Assembly (NCBI RefSeq): GCF_038784515.1 | Contig: NZ_CP152376.1 | Coordinates: 5,394,001-5,458,000, forward strand | Direction of reading: 5' to 3' | Length of the DNA stretch: 64,000 nucleotides | Origin: Rhodoferax sp. GW822-FHT02A01 | GTDB lineage: Bacteria; Pseudomonadota; Gammaproteobacteria; Burkholderiales; Burkholderiaceae_C | Shown here: in pieces, positions 36,264 through 45,341 of the stretch | Numbering within the stretch: position 1 is the stretch's first letter | Layout of the letters: each line of letters begins with the position of its first letter | Position numbers and translations under genes: made by a program | The notes under the pieces: model-generated | The model's database searches: none | The model's input: only the letters and a program-made list of their open reading frames with translations | Told to the model about the DNA's origin: nothing

Positions 36264-37583
36264 ATGAAAGCACAACGTCTTATTTTGGTGAGCGCAGCAC
36301 TGGGCATGGCATCCATGGCCACGCATGCACAAAGCAACGAACAACTTCAGCAAGCGCTGTCTCAGGCGCAGGCCGCAGCCGCCCAAGCGCAAGCCGCGGC
36401 CAAGCAGGCACAAGCCGCCCTGGAACAAGCACAAGCTGCCGCTGAGAGCGCCAAAGCCAGCAACAGTGCGGCAGCACCCGCGGCAAAGCCCAATACATCC
36501 GGTGCACTGACTTTCAACAGCGGACCTGTCAGCGCAACGCTGTACGGCTTGATTGATATAACGCTCTTCAACAAGAACGCCAATGGACACACCACCACAT
36601 CGCCTGACGTGGCATGGTTTAGTGGTAATCGTTGGGGTATTACAGGTGCACGCCAACTGGGCGGCGATAACGACCTGAAGGCCATCTTCCGTTTGGAAAG
36701 CGAATTCGAATCCGAAACCGGCAATATGGATACCCCGGGAGTTCTCTTCAACCGCGACGCATGGCTCGGTCTGGAAAGCAAGTCGCTCGGCAAGCTCACC
36801 TTTGGTCGCCAAAACGCACTGGGTCGCGACCCAGCAGCTTCTGCCATTTACGGTGATGCGTATGGTCCGGCCAAGGCAAGCTTGGAAGAAGGCGGTTATT
36901 CAAACAACAACAACTTCAAACAGCTGATCTTTTACGCGGGTAGCGCCAACGGTACACGTGTCAACAATGGCGTTACCTGGAAGAAGGCGTTTTCCAACGG
37001 ATTCGTGACTGGTTTGCAGTACTCCTTTGGTGGTGTACCGGATAGTTTCAACACTGGAACTTCCAGAACCGCTTCGCTTGCCTATAACGGCGATATGTTC
37101 ACGGTCGCCGGATTCGCCACCAGTGCCAATGTGGCCAATCTTACGCACCAGAGCTATTCAGTTGGCGGGTCCATTCAGATCAACCCTTTGGTGAAGCTGA
37201 ACGCCGGCTACTACAACTACACGGCCCAACAAGCCAGCGCAGTTGGTGACCGCAAGGACTCAGCCTGGACCCTTTCCACCAAACTGACTCCTGGAGGCGC
37301 CTTTGACTACGAATTGGGATACCAGGTCATGACGGCCAACAACGCCGGATTGAACGGTTCCGGTTATGTGCTGAATGCGTTCGCCGATGCAAGTGGCGTT
37401 ACGGCGGTAGGCAGTGGCAATCGCAGCACGGTTTACGGATCGGTCTTTTACCACCTGGATTCAGCCACTGAAATCTATGCCGCCTTTGACCATCTGAACA
37501 CCACCGATACCTATTTGGCTGCCCAAGCCGGTGGAGCCAAATCTGCTGATGAAGTCGGCGTTGGCATGCGTTTCAAATTCTGA
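36264..37583 (+). CDS. Burkholderiales-type general porin with N-terminal coiled-coil extension
   Basis: This outer-membrane beta-barrel porin of 439 aa has a signal peptide (ILVSAALGMASMATHAQ), an unusual Ala/Gln-rich helical stretch (about residues 20-70, repeats such as QAQAAAAQAQAAAKQAQAA), then the standard barrel: VSATLYGLIDITLF, GNRWGITGARQLGGDNDLKA, FNRDAWLGL and KLTFGRQN. It closes with the C-terminal signature EVGVGMRFKF. It is divergent from the tctDE-type genes and lies 12 bp before a binding-protein gene, so it probably admits the ligand taken up by the ABC importer. Confidence 0.92.
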   Translation: MKAQRLILVSAALGMASMATHAQSNEQLQQALSQAQAAAAQAQAAAKQAQAALEQAQAAAESAKASNSAAAPAAKPNTSGALTFNSGPVSATLYGLIDITLFNKNANGHTTTSPDVAWFSGNRWGITGARQLGGDNDLKAIFRLESEFESETGNMDTPGVLFNRDAWLGLESKSLGKLTFGRQNALGRDPAASAIYGDAYGPAKASLEEGGYSNNNNFKQLIFYAGSANGTRVNNGVTWKKAFSNGFVTGLQYSFGGVPDSFNTGTSRTASLAYNGDMFTVAGFATSANVANLTHQSYSVGGSIQINPLVKLNAGYYNYTAQQASAVGDRKDSAWTLSTKLTPGGAFDYELGYQVMTANNAGLNGSGYVLNAFADASGVTAVGSGNRSTVYGSVFYHLDSATEIYAAFDHLNTTDTYLAAQAGGAKSADEVGVGMRFKF

Positions 37584-37595
37584 TTGGAAACATCC

Positions 37596-38606
37596 ATGCA
37601 ATCTGTTCAAGGTATTTTGAAGGCATTCCGGCTGACCGGTTTGTGTGCAGCCATTGTGATGTCTACTTCTGCGCTCGCAGCAGACAAGATCAGCATCATT
37701 GTTGGCGGCTACGAAAAGCAAATCTATCTGCCGGCGAAGCTGGCAGAGGGTCTGGGCTACTTTCAGGCTGAAGGTCTGAATGTTGAGCTGCTCAACGAAG
37801 CATCCGGTGTGGACGCCGAAAACGAAATGCTTGCGGGTGCAGTCCAGGGGGTAGTTGGTTTCTACGACCACTGCGTGGACTTGCAGACCAAGGGCAAGTT
37901 CGTCGAATCGGTCGTTCAGTTCAGCCAGGCACCGGGCGAGGTTGAGCTGGTGTCTTCACGATACCCGAACGTTGCAAGCATGGCAGATTTGCGTGGCAAG
38001 AACCTGGGCGTTACCGGCCTGGGCTCTTCCACCAATTTCCTGACCCAATTCCTGATGGTCAAATCTGGCGTACCGCTGGGCGAATTCAGCAACCTTCCGG
38101 TGGGCGCAGGTACAACCTTCATTGCCGCCATGCAGCAGGACAAGATCCAGGCTGGCATGACGACTGAGCCGACCATTTCTCGGATGCTCAAGTCTGGCGA
38201 GGCCCGGGTGCTGATTGACCTGCGAACATTGGAAAAAACCAAGCAGGCATTGGGAGGCCCTTACCCTGCTGCGTCCCTTTACATGGCCACGGACTGGGTC
38301 GAGAAGAACAAGCCCACGGTGCAGAAACTGGCCAACGCTTTTGTCAAAACCCTGAAATTCATCAGCACCCACAGTGCGGCTGAAATCGCCGACAAGATGC
38401 CCAAGGACTTCGTTGCTGCAGACCGCGATGGTTATATCAAGGCACTGGCCGATGGCAAGGGGATGTTCACCAGTGATGGTGTCATGCCAACGGGTGGACC
38501 CGAAACCGTACTGTCGGTGTTGTCGTCTTTTTCCAAAAATGTAAAAGGCAAAACGGTTGATTTGCAGAAGACCTACACCACCGAGTTCGTGAAAAATGCA
38601 AAGTGA
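37596..38606 (+). CDS. NMT1/TauA-like ABC transporter substrate-binding protein (copy 1)
   Basis: This 336-aa periplasmic binding protein has a signal peptide (LTGLCAAIVMSTSALAAD) and the fold of nitrate/sulfonate/thiamine-precursor binding proteins: GGYEKQIYLPAKLAEGLGYF, then GVTGLGSSTNFLTQFLM and AGMTTEPTISRML. It is followed by an ATPase gene (11-bp overlap) and a permease gene. A second gene of equal length and closely similar sequence lies at 40316-41326. The substrate is unknown; the porin and TctDE-type neighbours suggest a small organic anion. Confidence 0.88.
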   Translation: MQSVQGILKAFRLTGLCAAIVMSTSALAADKISIIVGGYEKQIYLPAKLAEGLGYFQAEGLNVELLNEASGVDAENEMLAGAVQGVVGFYDHCVDLQTKGKFVESVVQFSQAPGEVELVSSRYPNVASMADLRGKNLGVTGLGSSTNFLTQFLMVKSGVPLGEFSNLPVGAGTTFIAAMQQDKIQAGMTTEPTISRMLKSGEARVLIDLRTLEKTKQALGGPYPAASLYMATDWVEKNKPTVQKLANAFVKTLKFISTHSAAEIADKMPKDFVAADRDGYIKALADGKGMFTSDGVMPTGGPETVLSVLSSFSKNVKGKTVDLQKTYTTEFVKNAK

Positions 38607-39405
38607 ACCAGCTATCCAATTGATCAATGTCAGTCGACGCTTTGTCACGCCTGATGGCAAGTCAATGACGGCGCTGCGTGACTTCAACATGTCCGTGGCC
38701 CGAGGGGAATTTGTCGCGGTGGTGGGGCCCACCGGCTGCGGCAAATCCACCACGTTGAATCTCATCACCGGGCTGGCCACGCCGTCCAGTGGTGAGGTAC
38801 GCATCAATGGCAGAGCCGTGAACGGAATAGACCCCAGCATTGGTTTTGCATTTCAGACCGATGCGCTGTTTCCCTGGCGAAGCGTGATTGACAACGTGGC
38901 GGCTGGTCCGCTGTTTCGCAGTGTGCCCAGGAAGCAAGCGTATGAGAAGGCTCGCTTGTGGCTGGACCGTGTCAACCTTGGCGGCCACGAGTCCAAGTTT
39001 CCACACCAGCTTTCGGGCGGTATGCGCAAGCGTGTATCTCTGGCGCAGACTTTTATCAACGAGCCCGAGATTCTTTTGATGGACGAGCCGTTCTCAGCGC
39101 TGGATGTACAGACGCGTGTGCTGATGCATGAAGAGTTGCTCAAACTCTGGTCACAAGCCCGCGCATCGGTGGTATTTGTCACCCATGACTTGGAGGAAGC
39201 CATTGCTTTGGCTGACAAGGTCTATGTCTTGACGGCCGGACCCGCCGCGGTGAAGTCGGTTTACCCGGTTTCCTTGCCCAGACCGCGCGTGGTCAGCGAA
39301 ATTCGCTACGAGCGGGCCTTTATCGATATTTCCCACACCATCTGGGAAGACTTGCGTGATGAAGTTCAACGTAGCGCGGTCCGAGAAGAAGCCTCCATTG
39401 CATAA
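38596..39405 (+). CDS. ABC transporter ATP-binding protein (SsuB/TauB/NrtD type)
   Basis: This 269-aa ATPase of the importer has Walker A GPTGCGKSTTLNL, Q-loop in FAFQTDALFPWRSV, signature LSGGMRKRVSLAQTFI, Walker B ILLMDEPFSALD and the His switch FVTHDLEEAIAL. FPWRSV with a Met-rich D-loop is common in the nitrate/sulfonate/taurine group. It overlaps the binding-protein gene by 11 bp and precedes the permease gene by 24 bp. Confidence 0.92.
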   Translation: MQSEPAIQLINVSRRFVTPDGKSMTALRDFNMSVARGEFVAVVGPTGCGKSTTLNLITGLATPSSGEVRINGRAVNGIDPSIGFAFQTDALFPWRSVIDNVAAGPLFRSVPRKQAYEKARLWLDRVNLGGHESKFPHQLSGGMRKRVSLAQTFINEPEILLMDEPFSALDVQTRVLMHEELLKLWSQARASVVFVTHDLEEAIALADKVYVLTAGPAAVKSVYPVSLPRPRVVSEIRYERAFIDISHTIWEDLRDEVQRSAVREEASIA

Positions 39406-39429
39406 AAGAACTCCCCAAATAAACCGCTC

Positions 39430-40305
39430 ATGACTGATACCTCCCTGACAGTCGGCATTGCTTTGCAAGCTGGCACTTCGGACGCCGAGATTGAACTGGC
39501 AGCCGCAAAGAAAATACGCCGCCGCACTCAGACCGTCTACTTTTGGCGATTCGCCATTTTGATTGTGTTCCTGGCGAGTTGGGAATGGCTTTCCCGCAGC
39601 AAGTTGATTGACGAGTTCTTCTACTCTCGACCTTCCACCATTTGGGAGCGGCTCTACGAATGGGCCACTGTCGGCACATCAGAAGGCCCACTCTGGTATC
39701 ACCTGTGGGTAACGATGGAAGAATCGCTTCTGGGCTTTTTCACCGGCTCTGTTGCTGGCATTGTGGTTGGCATCGCGCTGGGCCGTAAGCGCATGCTCTC
39801 GGATATTTTTTCGGTCTACATCAAGGTCATCAACTCAGTGCCGCGGGTGGTTCTTGCCCCGATTTTCATCATGATCTTTGGATTGGGGCTTTCTTCCAAG
39901 GTAGCGCTGTCTTTTGTGATGGTCTTTTTTGTGGTGTTCTCCAACGCCTTCCAGGGAGTGCGCGAATCGGACCGCAACTTGCTGGCCAACGCCCAGATCT
40001 TGGGTGCCAAGGGCTGGCAACTGACGCGCTCGGTGGTTATCCCCTCGGCGATGAGCTGGATCTTTGCCTCGTTGCATGTGAGCTTCGGATTTGCCATAGT
40101 TGGCGCAATCGTTGGTGAATTTGTCGGCTCACGCTATGGCATCGGCCTGCTCATCAACGTGGCCAAGGGTTCGTTTGATGCGTCCGGCATGTATGCCGCA
40201 ATCGTCATCATCATGGTGGTGGCATTAGCTGCCGAATACTTGATGACGGTACTGGAGAACCGGTTGGCCCGCTGGCGCCCAGCGCCATTGCTGGACACGC
40301 ACTAG
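39430..40305 (+). CDS. ABC transporter permease (SsuC/TauC type)
   Basis: This inner-membrane subunit of 291 aa has about six helices. Its coupling loop reads ANAQILGAKGWQLTRSVVIP, close to the EAA motif of this permease family, and FGFAIVGAIVGEFVGSRYGI follows. About 40 polar residues precede the first helix. It completes a one-permease, one-ATPase importer; the two flanking binding proteins could both feed it. Confidence 0.9.
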   Translation: MTDTSLTVGIALQAGTSDAEIELAAAKKIRRRTQTVYFWRFAILIVFLASWEWLSRSKLIDEFFYSRPSTIWERLYEWATVGTSEGPLWYHLWVTMEESLLGFFTGSVAGIVVGIALGRKRMLSDIFSVYIKVINSVPRVVLAPIFIMIFGLGLSSKVALSFVMVFFVVFSNAFQGVRESDRNLLANAQILGAKGWQLTRSVVIPSAMSWIFASLHVSFGFAIVGAIVGEFVGSRYGIGLLINVAKGSFDASGMYAAIVIIMVVALAAEYLMTVLENRLARWRPAPLLDTH

Positions 40306-40315
40306 ATGGTACACG

Positions 40316-41326
40316 CTACTTGGCAGCGCTGACGAACTCACTGGTGAATGTCTTGGATAAGTCCACCGACTTGCCCTTGACGTTCTTGTTGAATGCCGAC
40401 AACACGGCAAGCACCGTTTCCGGCCCCCCTGAAGGCATTCGGCCATCAAGCGTAAACATGCTTTTTCCGTCTGCCAATGCCTGTATATAGCCATCCCGGT
40501 CACCCACAAAAAAGTCCTTGGGCAGGTGTGCGGCGATTTCAGCGGCACTGTGGCTGTGGATAAACCTCAGTGTCTTTACCAGTGCATTGACCAGCTTCTG
40601 TACCGTGACCCGATTCCTTTGCACCCACCCGGTAGGCATATACAAGGAAGCCGCGGGATAAGTGCCGCCCAGCGCCGCCTTCGTGTTTTCGTTCACACGC
40701 ATATCAACCAACACCCGAGCTTCGCCCGTTTTCAACAACCTGGAGATGGTGGGTTCTGTTGTCATACCAGCCTGTATCTGGTTGTTCTGCATGGCGGTGA
40801 TGAAGCTTTCTGCCGCACCCACCGGCAAGGTGCTGAACTCCCCCAGAGGAACGCCCGCCTTACCCATCAGATACTGGGTCAAAAATGTGGTGGAGGAACC
40901 AAGACCCGTCACACCTATGGTCTTGCCACGCAGCTGGGCCACCGATTTGATGCCCGGGTGCTTATTGGACACTAGCAGTACCTCACCCGGTGCCTGACTA
41001 AACTGCACCACTGACTGGACGAACTTGCCTTTGGTCTGAAGGTCGATACAGTGGTCATAAAAACCTATGACTCCTTGCACCGAGCCTGCCAGCATCACAT
41101 CTTCGGCGTCAACACCGGAAGGTTCATTCAGCAGTTCAACTTCCACTCCCTCAGACTTGAAATAGCCCAAACTCTCAGCCAGTTTGGCCGGAAGGTAAAT
41201 CTGCTTTTCGTAGCCACCCACCATGATGGCAACCTTTTCGGCTGCAAGTACCCTCAAAGGACTTAGTGTGAGCGCACCAAGTAGCATCGCACGGCGGGTT
41301 GTCTCGGGTTGAATGCTGAAGTTCAT
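40316..41326 (-). CDS. NMT1/TauA-like substrate-binding protein (copy 2), possible Tat signal
   Basis: This 336-aa paralogue of the protein at 37596-38606 shares GGYEKQIYLPAKLAE, GVTGLGSSTTFLTQYLM, AGMTTEPTISRLL and most of the second lobe. It lies on the opposite strand, ending 10 bp from the permease gene. Its N-terminus (TTRRAMLLGALTLSPLRVLAAE) carries a twin-Arg pair before the hydrophobic stretch, unlike copy 1, so Tat export is possible. ATG 41326 is used. Two receptors for one importer would widen the substrate range or condition range; this is inference. Confidence 0.86.
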   Translation of the reverse strand: MNFSIQPETTRRAMLLGALTLSPLRVLAAEKVAIMVGGYEKQIYLPAKLAESLGYFKSEGVEVELLNEPSGVDAEDVMLAGSVQGVIGFYDHCIDLQTKGKFVQSVVQFSQAPGEVLLVSNKHPGIKSVAQLRGKTIGVTGLGSSTTFLTQYLMGKAGVPLGEFSTLPVGAAESFITAMQNNQIQAGMTTEPTISRLLKTGEARVLVDMRVNENTKAALGGTYPAASLYMPTGWVQRNRVTVQKLVNALVKTLRFIHSHSAAEIAAHLPKDFFVGDRDGYIQALADGKSMFTLDGRMPSGGPETVLAVLSAFNKNVKGKSVDLSKTFTSEFVSAAK

Positions 41327-41470
41327 GTCATCTTTGTATTGTGTCTGCCAACGTCCCTTCGGATTATGCAAACCAAGTTCAAAAAATGATATGTGGATTG
41401 CCACAATCGGTGTCAAGCCACTGTCAACGAACTGCTGGCATTGCCGAAACGGGTACTTCCTGACACGATC

Positions 41471-41845
41471 TCATTGCGCTGGCTTCGAAAAGATGTTCGC
41501 CAGACTGCCATCCGGATCACGTAGCAGCAACGACAGGTTGCCCCAAGGCATACGCGTCGTTGGCATGACAATTTCCGCGCCGGCGGCGGCCATGCGGTCA
41601 GAAACGGCGTCCACGTCCTCGACCTGAAACTCCAGGATTGCAGATCGATTGGAAGCCGCAATGGCAGCCCCGGCGTTGAAGGTTCGAATCAGCTGCTCGG
41701 AGGAAATGGCCAGCACCACCCCTTCAAACCGTATTTCGGCAAACCCGTCGGCAAGACGCGTGGGTTCTATTCCAGACAGGTTTTGGTAGAACGTTACGAG
41801 GCGCTCGAACGCATGGGTGACAAGACGGACAGATGCAAACTTCAT
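41471..41845 (-). CDS. VOC (glyoxalase/bleomycin-resistance) superfamily protein
   Basis: This small 124-aa metal-binding fold protein has MKFASVRLVTHAFERLVTFY at its start and FRDPDG-like LLRDPDGSLANIFS near the end. Members act as dioxygenases, isomerases, thiol transferases or antibiotic-binding proteins, and the sequence does not decide which. ATG 41845 is set from the family start. It lies 37 bp after the WYL regulator gene on the same strand and is probably co-transcribed with it. Confidence 0.85.
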   Translation of the reverse strand: MKFASVRLVTHAFERLVTFYQNLSGIEPTRLADGFAEIRFEGVVLAISSEQLIRTFNAGAAIAASNRSAILEFQVEDVDAVSDRMAAAGAEIVMPTTRMPWGNLSLLLRDPDGSLANIFSKPAQ

Positions 41846-41882
41846 ATTGGGCTCCAAGTTGAAAGAGCCTTGCAGCTTAGTC

Positions 41883-42599
41883 TCAGCTACTGTCAATTTC
41901 TGGCAGTATTGTCTGACCATTCATGGTTTGCGAGCGACGCCACGCCTTCAGCAGCTCCTGCCTGCTTTTGGGATAACGCACGCCGAGCAGCGCAACCTCG
42001 GTGATCCGGTCTGCGCGAAAGTTGCGAAATCCGTTGCGCAGTTCACACCAGCACATCAACACGCGCGCCTGGTCGAAATAGACAAGCGCAAAAGGCCAGA
42101 CGGTGCGCTGCGTATTTGTTCCCGCCCCATCACTGTAGGCAATTTGAAGTTTGCTTTGTTGACGGATGGCCGCGCGCAAGAGGTCCGGGGCTACTGCATG
42201 GAGCGGGATCTCTTTTCCCGCGCCGATCAGCAAGGCCGACTCCTGCAACTCCCGACGCAGATCCGGTGGCAGTACGGCCGCAATCTTGGCCAGGGTGCTC
42301 AATGCCCCGTTGGCCAGCGTTCGGTCACCGCGGTCGGCAACCCAGCGCATCCCAAGCACCAACGCGTCAAGCTCTTCGGAGGCAAACATCAAGGGCGGGA
42401 GCATGAAGCCCGGCTTCATGACATACCCAACCCCGACCGCCCCCTCGATGCCAGCGCCCTGCGCTTGAAGACTGGCGATGTCGCGATACAGTGTGCGGAT
42501 GCTGACACCCATTTCGGCGGCCAGGGTCTGTGCGCTCACCGGTCGCCGGTGGCGTCGCAGAACCTGCAACAGAGCTAGAAGACGTTCGGATCGGGACAT
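41883..42599 (-). CDS. YafY-type WYL-domain transcription regulator
   Basis: This 238-aa regulator has an N-terminal HTH_11 winged helix (SRSERLLALLQVLRRHRRPV, MGVSIRTLYRDIASLQ) and a C-terminal WYL domain (IAYSDGAGTNTQRTVWPFAL, WCELRNGFRNFRADRI). WYL domains sense small ligands or nucleic acid. The VOC gene downstream is the likely target or partner, and the two form a common two-gene unit. Confidence 0.9.
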   Translation of the reverse strand: MSRSERLLALLQVLRRHRRPVSAQTLAAEMGVSIRTLYRDIASLQAQGAGIEGAVGVGYVMKPGFMLPPLMFASEELDALVLGMRWVADRGDRTLANGALSTLAKIAAVLPPDLRRELQESALLIGAGKEIPLHAVAPDLLRAAIRQQSKLQIAYSDGAGTNTQRTVWPFALVYFDQARVLMCWCELRNGFRNFRADRITEVALLGVRYPKSRQELLKAWRRSQTMNGQTILPEIDSS

Positions 42600-42667
42600 G
42601 CCACGATCATATGCACTGAGCCACTGGCGGGCACGCAAGGGTCCGCGACTGATTTACCCTACACCCC

Positions 42668-43264
42668 ATGCCCCAATCCCTTTCATCCACCGTCGAGAGC
42701 GAACTGCTCATCAAGAAAAGCCGCTTCATCGGCTGTGTGCAACCGGTGCCCGACCGCGCAGCCGCGCAGGCCATTGTTGCCAGCCTCAAAGCGCAGCATC
42801 CCGGTGCGGCACACGTCTGCTGGGCGTTGATGGCGGGGGGACACTCGGCTGCGGTGGATGATGGAGAGCCCAGTGGCACGGCAGGAAAACCCATGCTGGA
42901 AGTGCTTCGCCACCAGGACCTGGAGGGCGTGCTGGCGACCGTGGTGCGCTACTACGGTGGCATCCAGTTGGGAGCAGGTGGCCTGGTGCGGGCCTATACC
43001 GATTGCGTGGCGCAGGCGCTGAAGAACGCCGTCAGGGTTCCCATTGTCAAGAGCAAGACGCTGCACTGTGCCGTGCCCTATGCACTGGAGGGCATGCTGC
43101 GCCGGGAGATCGAAGCAGCCGGTGGTGCCCTATTAGACGTGCAGCACAGTGGCGATGTCGAGTTTGCGTTCAGTCTGGCAGAAACTTCAGCGGATGCCCT
43201 GGTGGCCCATTTGAATGAAGCGGGGCAAGGCCGCATTGCCTGGCGGGACGCCAACGCGTCATGA
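42668..43264 (+). CDS. yigZ: YigZ/IMPACT family protein
   Basis: This 198-aa cytoplasmic protein has the family core KKSRFIGCVQPV, the block DDGEPSGTAGKPML, VVRYYGGIQLGAGGLVRAY and a C-terminal ferredoxin-like DUF1949 part. Its relatives influence translation or bind nucleic acid; the molecular role in bacteria is not established. It is convergent with the cobalamin operon and overlaps the cobA end by 6 bp. Confidence 0.93.
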   Translation: MPQSLSSTVESELLIKKSRFIGCVQPVPDRAAAQAIVASLKAQHPGAAHVCWALMAGGHSAAVDDGEPSGTAGKPMLEVLRHQDLEGVLATVVRYYGGIQLGAGGLVRAYTDCVAQALKNAVRVPIVKSKTLHCAVPYALEGMLRREIEAAGGALLDVQHSGDVEFAFSLAETSADALVAHLNEAGQGRIAWRDANAS

Positions 43265-44023
43265 CAGCCCAGGTGCGGTCAAGTGCGCCAGTGTCACCAC
43301 CTTGCCGATGACCAGCAAGGTTGGCGGTTTGACCGCATGGGTCTTGGCCGTTTGCGGCAGCTCGCACAGGCGCGTGGTCCAGATCTTCTGCTGCGGCCAG
43401 GTGGCGCGATAGATCAGTGCGGCGGGTGTCTGCGCATCCAGGCCCGCAGCCTGCAGTTCGCGCGCTATCACTTCCAGTCCGGTGACGCCCATGTAGATCA
43501 CGATGGTCTGATTGGGTTGCGCCAGCGCTTTCCAGTTCAGGTCGATGCTGTGGTCCTTGAGGTGTCCCGTCACGAAGACGCAGCTCTGCGCCAGGTCCCG
43601 GTGTGTCAGTGGAAAGCCAAATCCTGCCGCAGCCCCCAGGGCCGCAGTAATGCCCGGCACGATTTCCACCTCGATGGCGTTCTGCACCAGCACGTCCAGT
43701 TCCTCACCGCCCCGGCCAAAGACAAACGGGTCGCCGCCTTTGAGGCGCACCACCCGCTTGCCCCACTTGGCCTTGTCCACCAGCAACTGGCAGATTTCTT
43801 CCTGCGACAGGGTGTGGTTGCGCGCAGCCTTGCCCACGTAGATGCATTCGCAATCCGCAGGCGCCAGCTCCACAATGCCGGGCCCCACCAGGTTGTCATA
43901 GACCAGCACCTCGGCCATCTGCAAACGCCGCAGGGCGCGCAGGGTCAGCAGCTCACGGTCGCCCGGTCCGGCGCCCACCAATGACACCGTGCCCGGTGCC
44001 TGTTCCGACAATCCGCTGATCAT
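43259..44023 (-). CDS. cobA: Uroporphyrinogen-III C-methyltransferase
   Basis: This enzyme methylates uroporphyrinogen III at C2 and C7 with S-adenosylmethionine to give precorrin-2, the entry to cobalamin and siroheme. The 254-aa protein has VSLVGAGPGDRELLTLRALR, VRLKGGDPFVFGRGGEEL and VPGITAALGAAAGFGFPLTH, all classical for the family, and no CysG oxidase domain. ATG 44023 overlaps the ferredoxin stop. It is the last gene of the cobalamin operon. Confidence 0.94.
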   Translation of the reverse strand: MISGLSEQAPGTVSLVGAGPGDRELLTLRALRRLQMAEVLVYDNLVGPGIVELAPADCECIYVGKAARNHTLSQEEICQLLVDKAKWGKRVVRLKGGDPFVFGRGGEELDVLVQNAIEVEIVPGITAALGAAAGFGFPLTHRDLAQSCVFVTGHLKDHSIDLNWKALAQPNQTIVIYMGVTGLEVIARELQAAGLDAQTPAALIYRATWPQQKIWTTRLCELPQTAKTHAVKPPTLLVIGKVVTLAHLTAPGLS

Positions 44024-44358
44024 GCTTGTGGCCCTTGGTGAAACACGAGGTCCTGCACCACACGTCCATGCACCAGATGCTCCTCGACGATGCGGTCCAT
44101 ATTGACGTCCGTCACGTTGTAGTACCAGGTGCCATCGGGCTGCACGCACATCACCGGCCCCCCCTTGCAGGCAGCAAAGCAGTTCACGCGGCTGCGTTTG
44201 ACGCGCAGCTCACCTTCGTGCACGCCCGCTGCCTTGAACTTGTCGCCCAGGCTGTCAAACAAGGCCTGCGATGCGCCGTCTTCGGTGCAACGCGGGCCGG
44301 TGCACACCAGCAAATGGCGCTTGTACGCCGCGATCTTGGGTTTCTGCAACTCACTCAT
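44020..44358 (-). CDS. Thioredoxin-like 2Fe-2S ferredoxin of the cobalamin operon
   Basis: This 112-aa ferredoxin has Cys in LLVCTGPRCTEDG and NCFAACKGGPVMC, the four-Cys pattern of thioredoxin-like 2Fe-2S ferredoxins (CbiW-like). It probably supplies electrons to a step of corrin ring synthesis, but the partner is not known. ATG 44358 overlaps the cobJ stop, and its own stop overlaps the cobA start. Confidence 0.85.
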   Translation of the reverse strand: MSELQKPKIAAYKRHLLVCTGPRCTEDGASQALFDSLGDKFKAAGVHEGELRVKRSRVNCFAACKGGPVMCVQPDGTWYYNVTDVNMDRIVEEHLVHGRVVQDLVFHQGPQA

Positions 44359-45341
44359 TCCGTTCCTTCTTGCTCGGCAGGCAGTGCTTCTTCCACTTCC
44401 TGCGGCGTGCTCAGCACCCATTCAATATAGTCCTGCGGCAGACCGTGCCGGGTTGCCAGACTCAGCGTGCTGGCGCCCTCCAGATAGTCCAGGCGCAGAT
44501 TCTCCATCCAGCCCAGCAGACCTGTGGACAGCGAGCGCCCGGCCTTTTCACCGACGCGGGTACTGCCGCCATCGTCCAGATCATATTTGTTGGCATAGCC
44601 GCGCGGCGTGACCATCAATCCATGCTGCACAAAAGTGTGGCTATTGCCGATCAGCACGGTGGTGAGCATACCGATGTCGCACTCGCTCATTTTGTCCAGC
44701 GTGGTGAACTCGATGCGCTCGCGCCGCCGGTAGGCCGACTTGACCACGGCCACCGGCGTGTCCGGCCTGCGGTGGCGCAGAAACAGCGCCTGCGCCTGCA
44801 CGATCTGCTGAGTGCGCCTGCCGCTCTTGGGGTTGTAGAGCGCCACCACAAAGTCCGCAGCAGCCACGGCATCCAGCCGCCGCGCAATCACCGGCCAGGG
44901 CGTGAGCAGGTCACTGAGCGAGATGGAACAGAAGTCGTGCGTGAGCGGAGCACCCACCAGCGCTGCACAGGCGTTGATGGCAGAAGCCCCCGGCACCACT
45001 TCCACTGCCACGTCCGTCTCTGGAGTCCAGCCCGCCTGAAACAGCATTTCATACGTCGGCCCAGCCATGCCGTACACGCCGGCATCGCCGCTGGAGATCA
45101 GCGCCACCTTCTTGCCCTCGCGGGCACTGGCCAGCGCATGCACCGCACGGTCCAGCTCCTCGGTCATACCCTTGCGCACCACCTCCTTGCCTTCCAGCAA
45201 GTCAGCCACCAGCTTGATGTAGGTGACGTAGCCGACCACCACGTCAGCCTCGGCAATGGCGGCGCGGGCCCGGTGGGTCATGTGGTCATGGCTGCCCGGA
45301 CCAATGCCGACCAGCATGATCTTGCCCTGCGTCTCGCTCAT
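44355..45341 (-). CDS. cobJ: Precorrin-3B / cobalt-precorrin-3 C17-methyltransferase
   Basis: This SAM-dependent methyltransferase performs ring contraction and C17 methylation. It has IMLVGIGPGSHDHMTHRARA, ISSGDAGVYGMAGP, VVPGASAINACAALVGAPLT and DFVVALYNPKSGRRTQQI. At 328 aa it exceeds the usual ~250; about 75 residues after the family end (DLDDGGSTRVGEKAGRSLST, then a helical tail) are extra. In a cobalt-early pathway the equivalent would be called CbiH. Its start overlaps the cbtA stop by 4 bp. Confidence 0.92.
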   Translation of the reverse strand: MSETQGKIMLVGIGPGSHDHMTHRARAAIAEADVVVGYVTYIKLVADLLEGKEVVRKGMTEELDRAVHALASAREGKKVALISSGDAGVYGMAGPTYEMLFQAGWTPETDVAVEVVPGASAINACAALVGAPLTHDFCSISLSDLLTPWPVIARRLDAVAAADFVVALYNPKSGRRTQQIVQAQALFLRHRRPDTPVAVVKSAYRRRERIEFTTLDKMSECDIGMLTTVLIGNSHTFVQHGLMVTPRGYANKYDLDDGGSTRVGEKAGRSLSTGLLGWMENLRLDYLEGASTLSLATRHGLPQDYIEWVLSTPQEVEEALPAEQEGTE

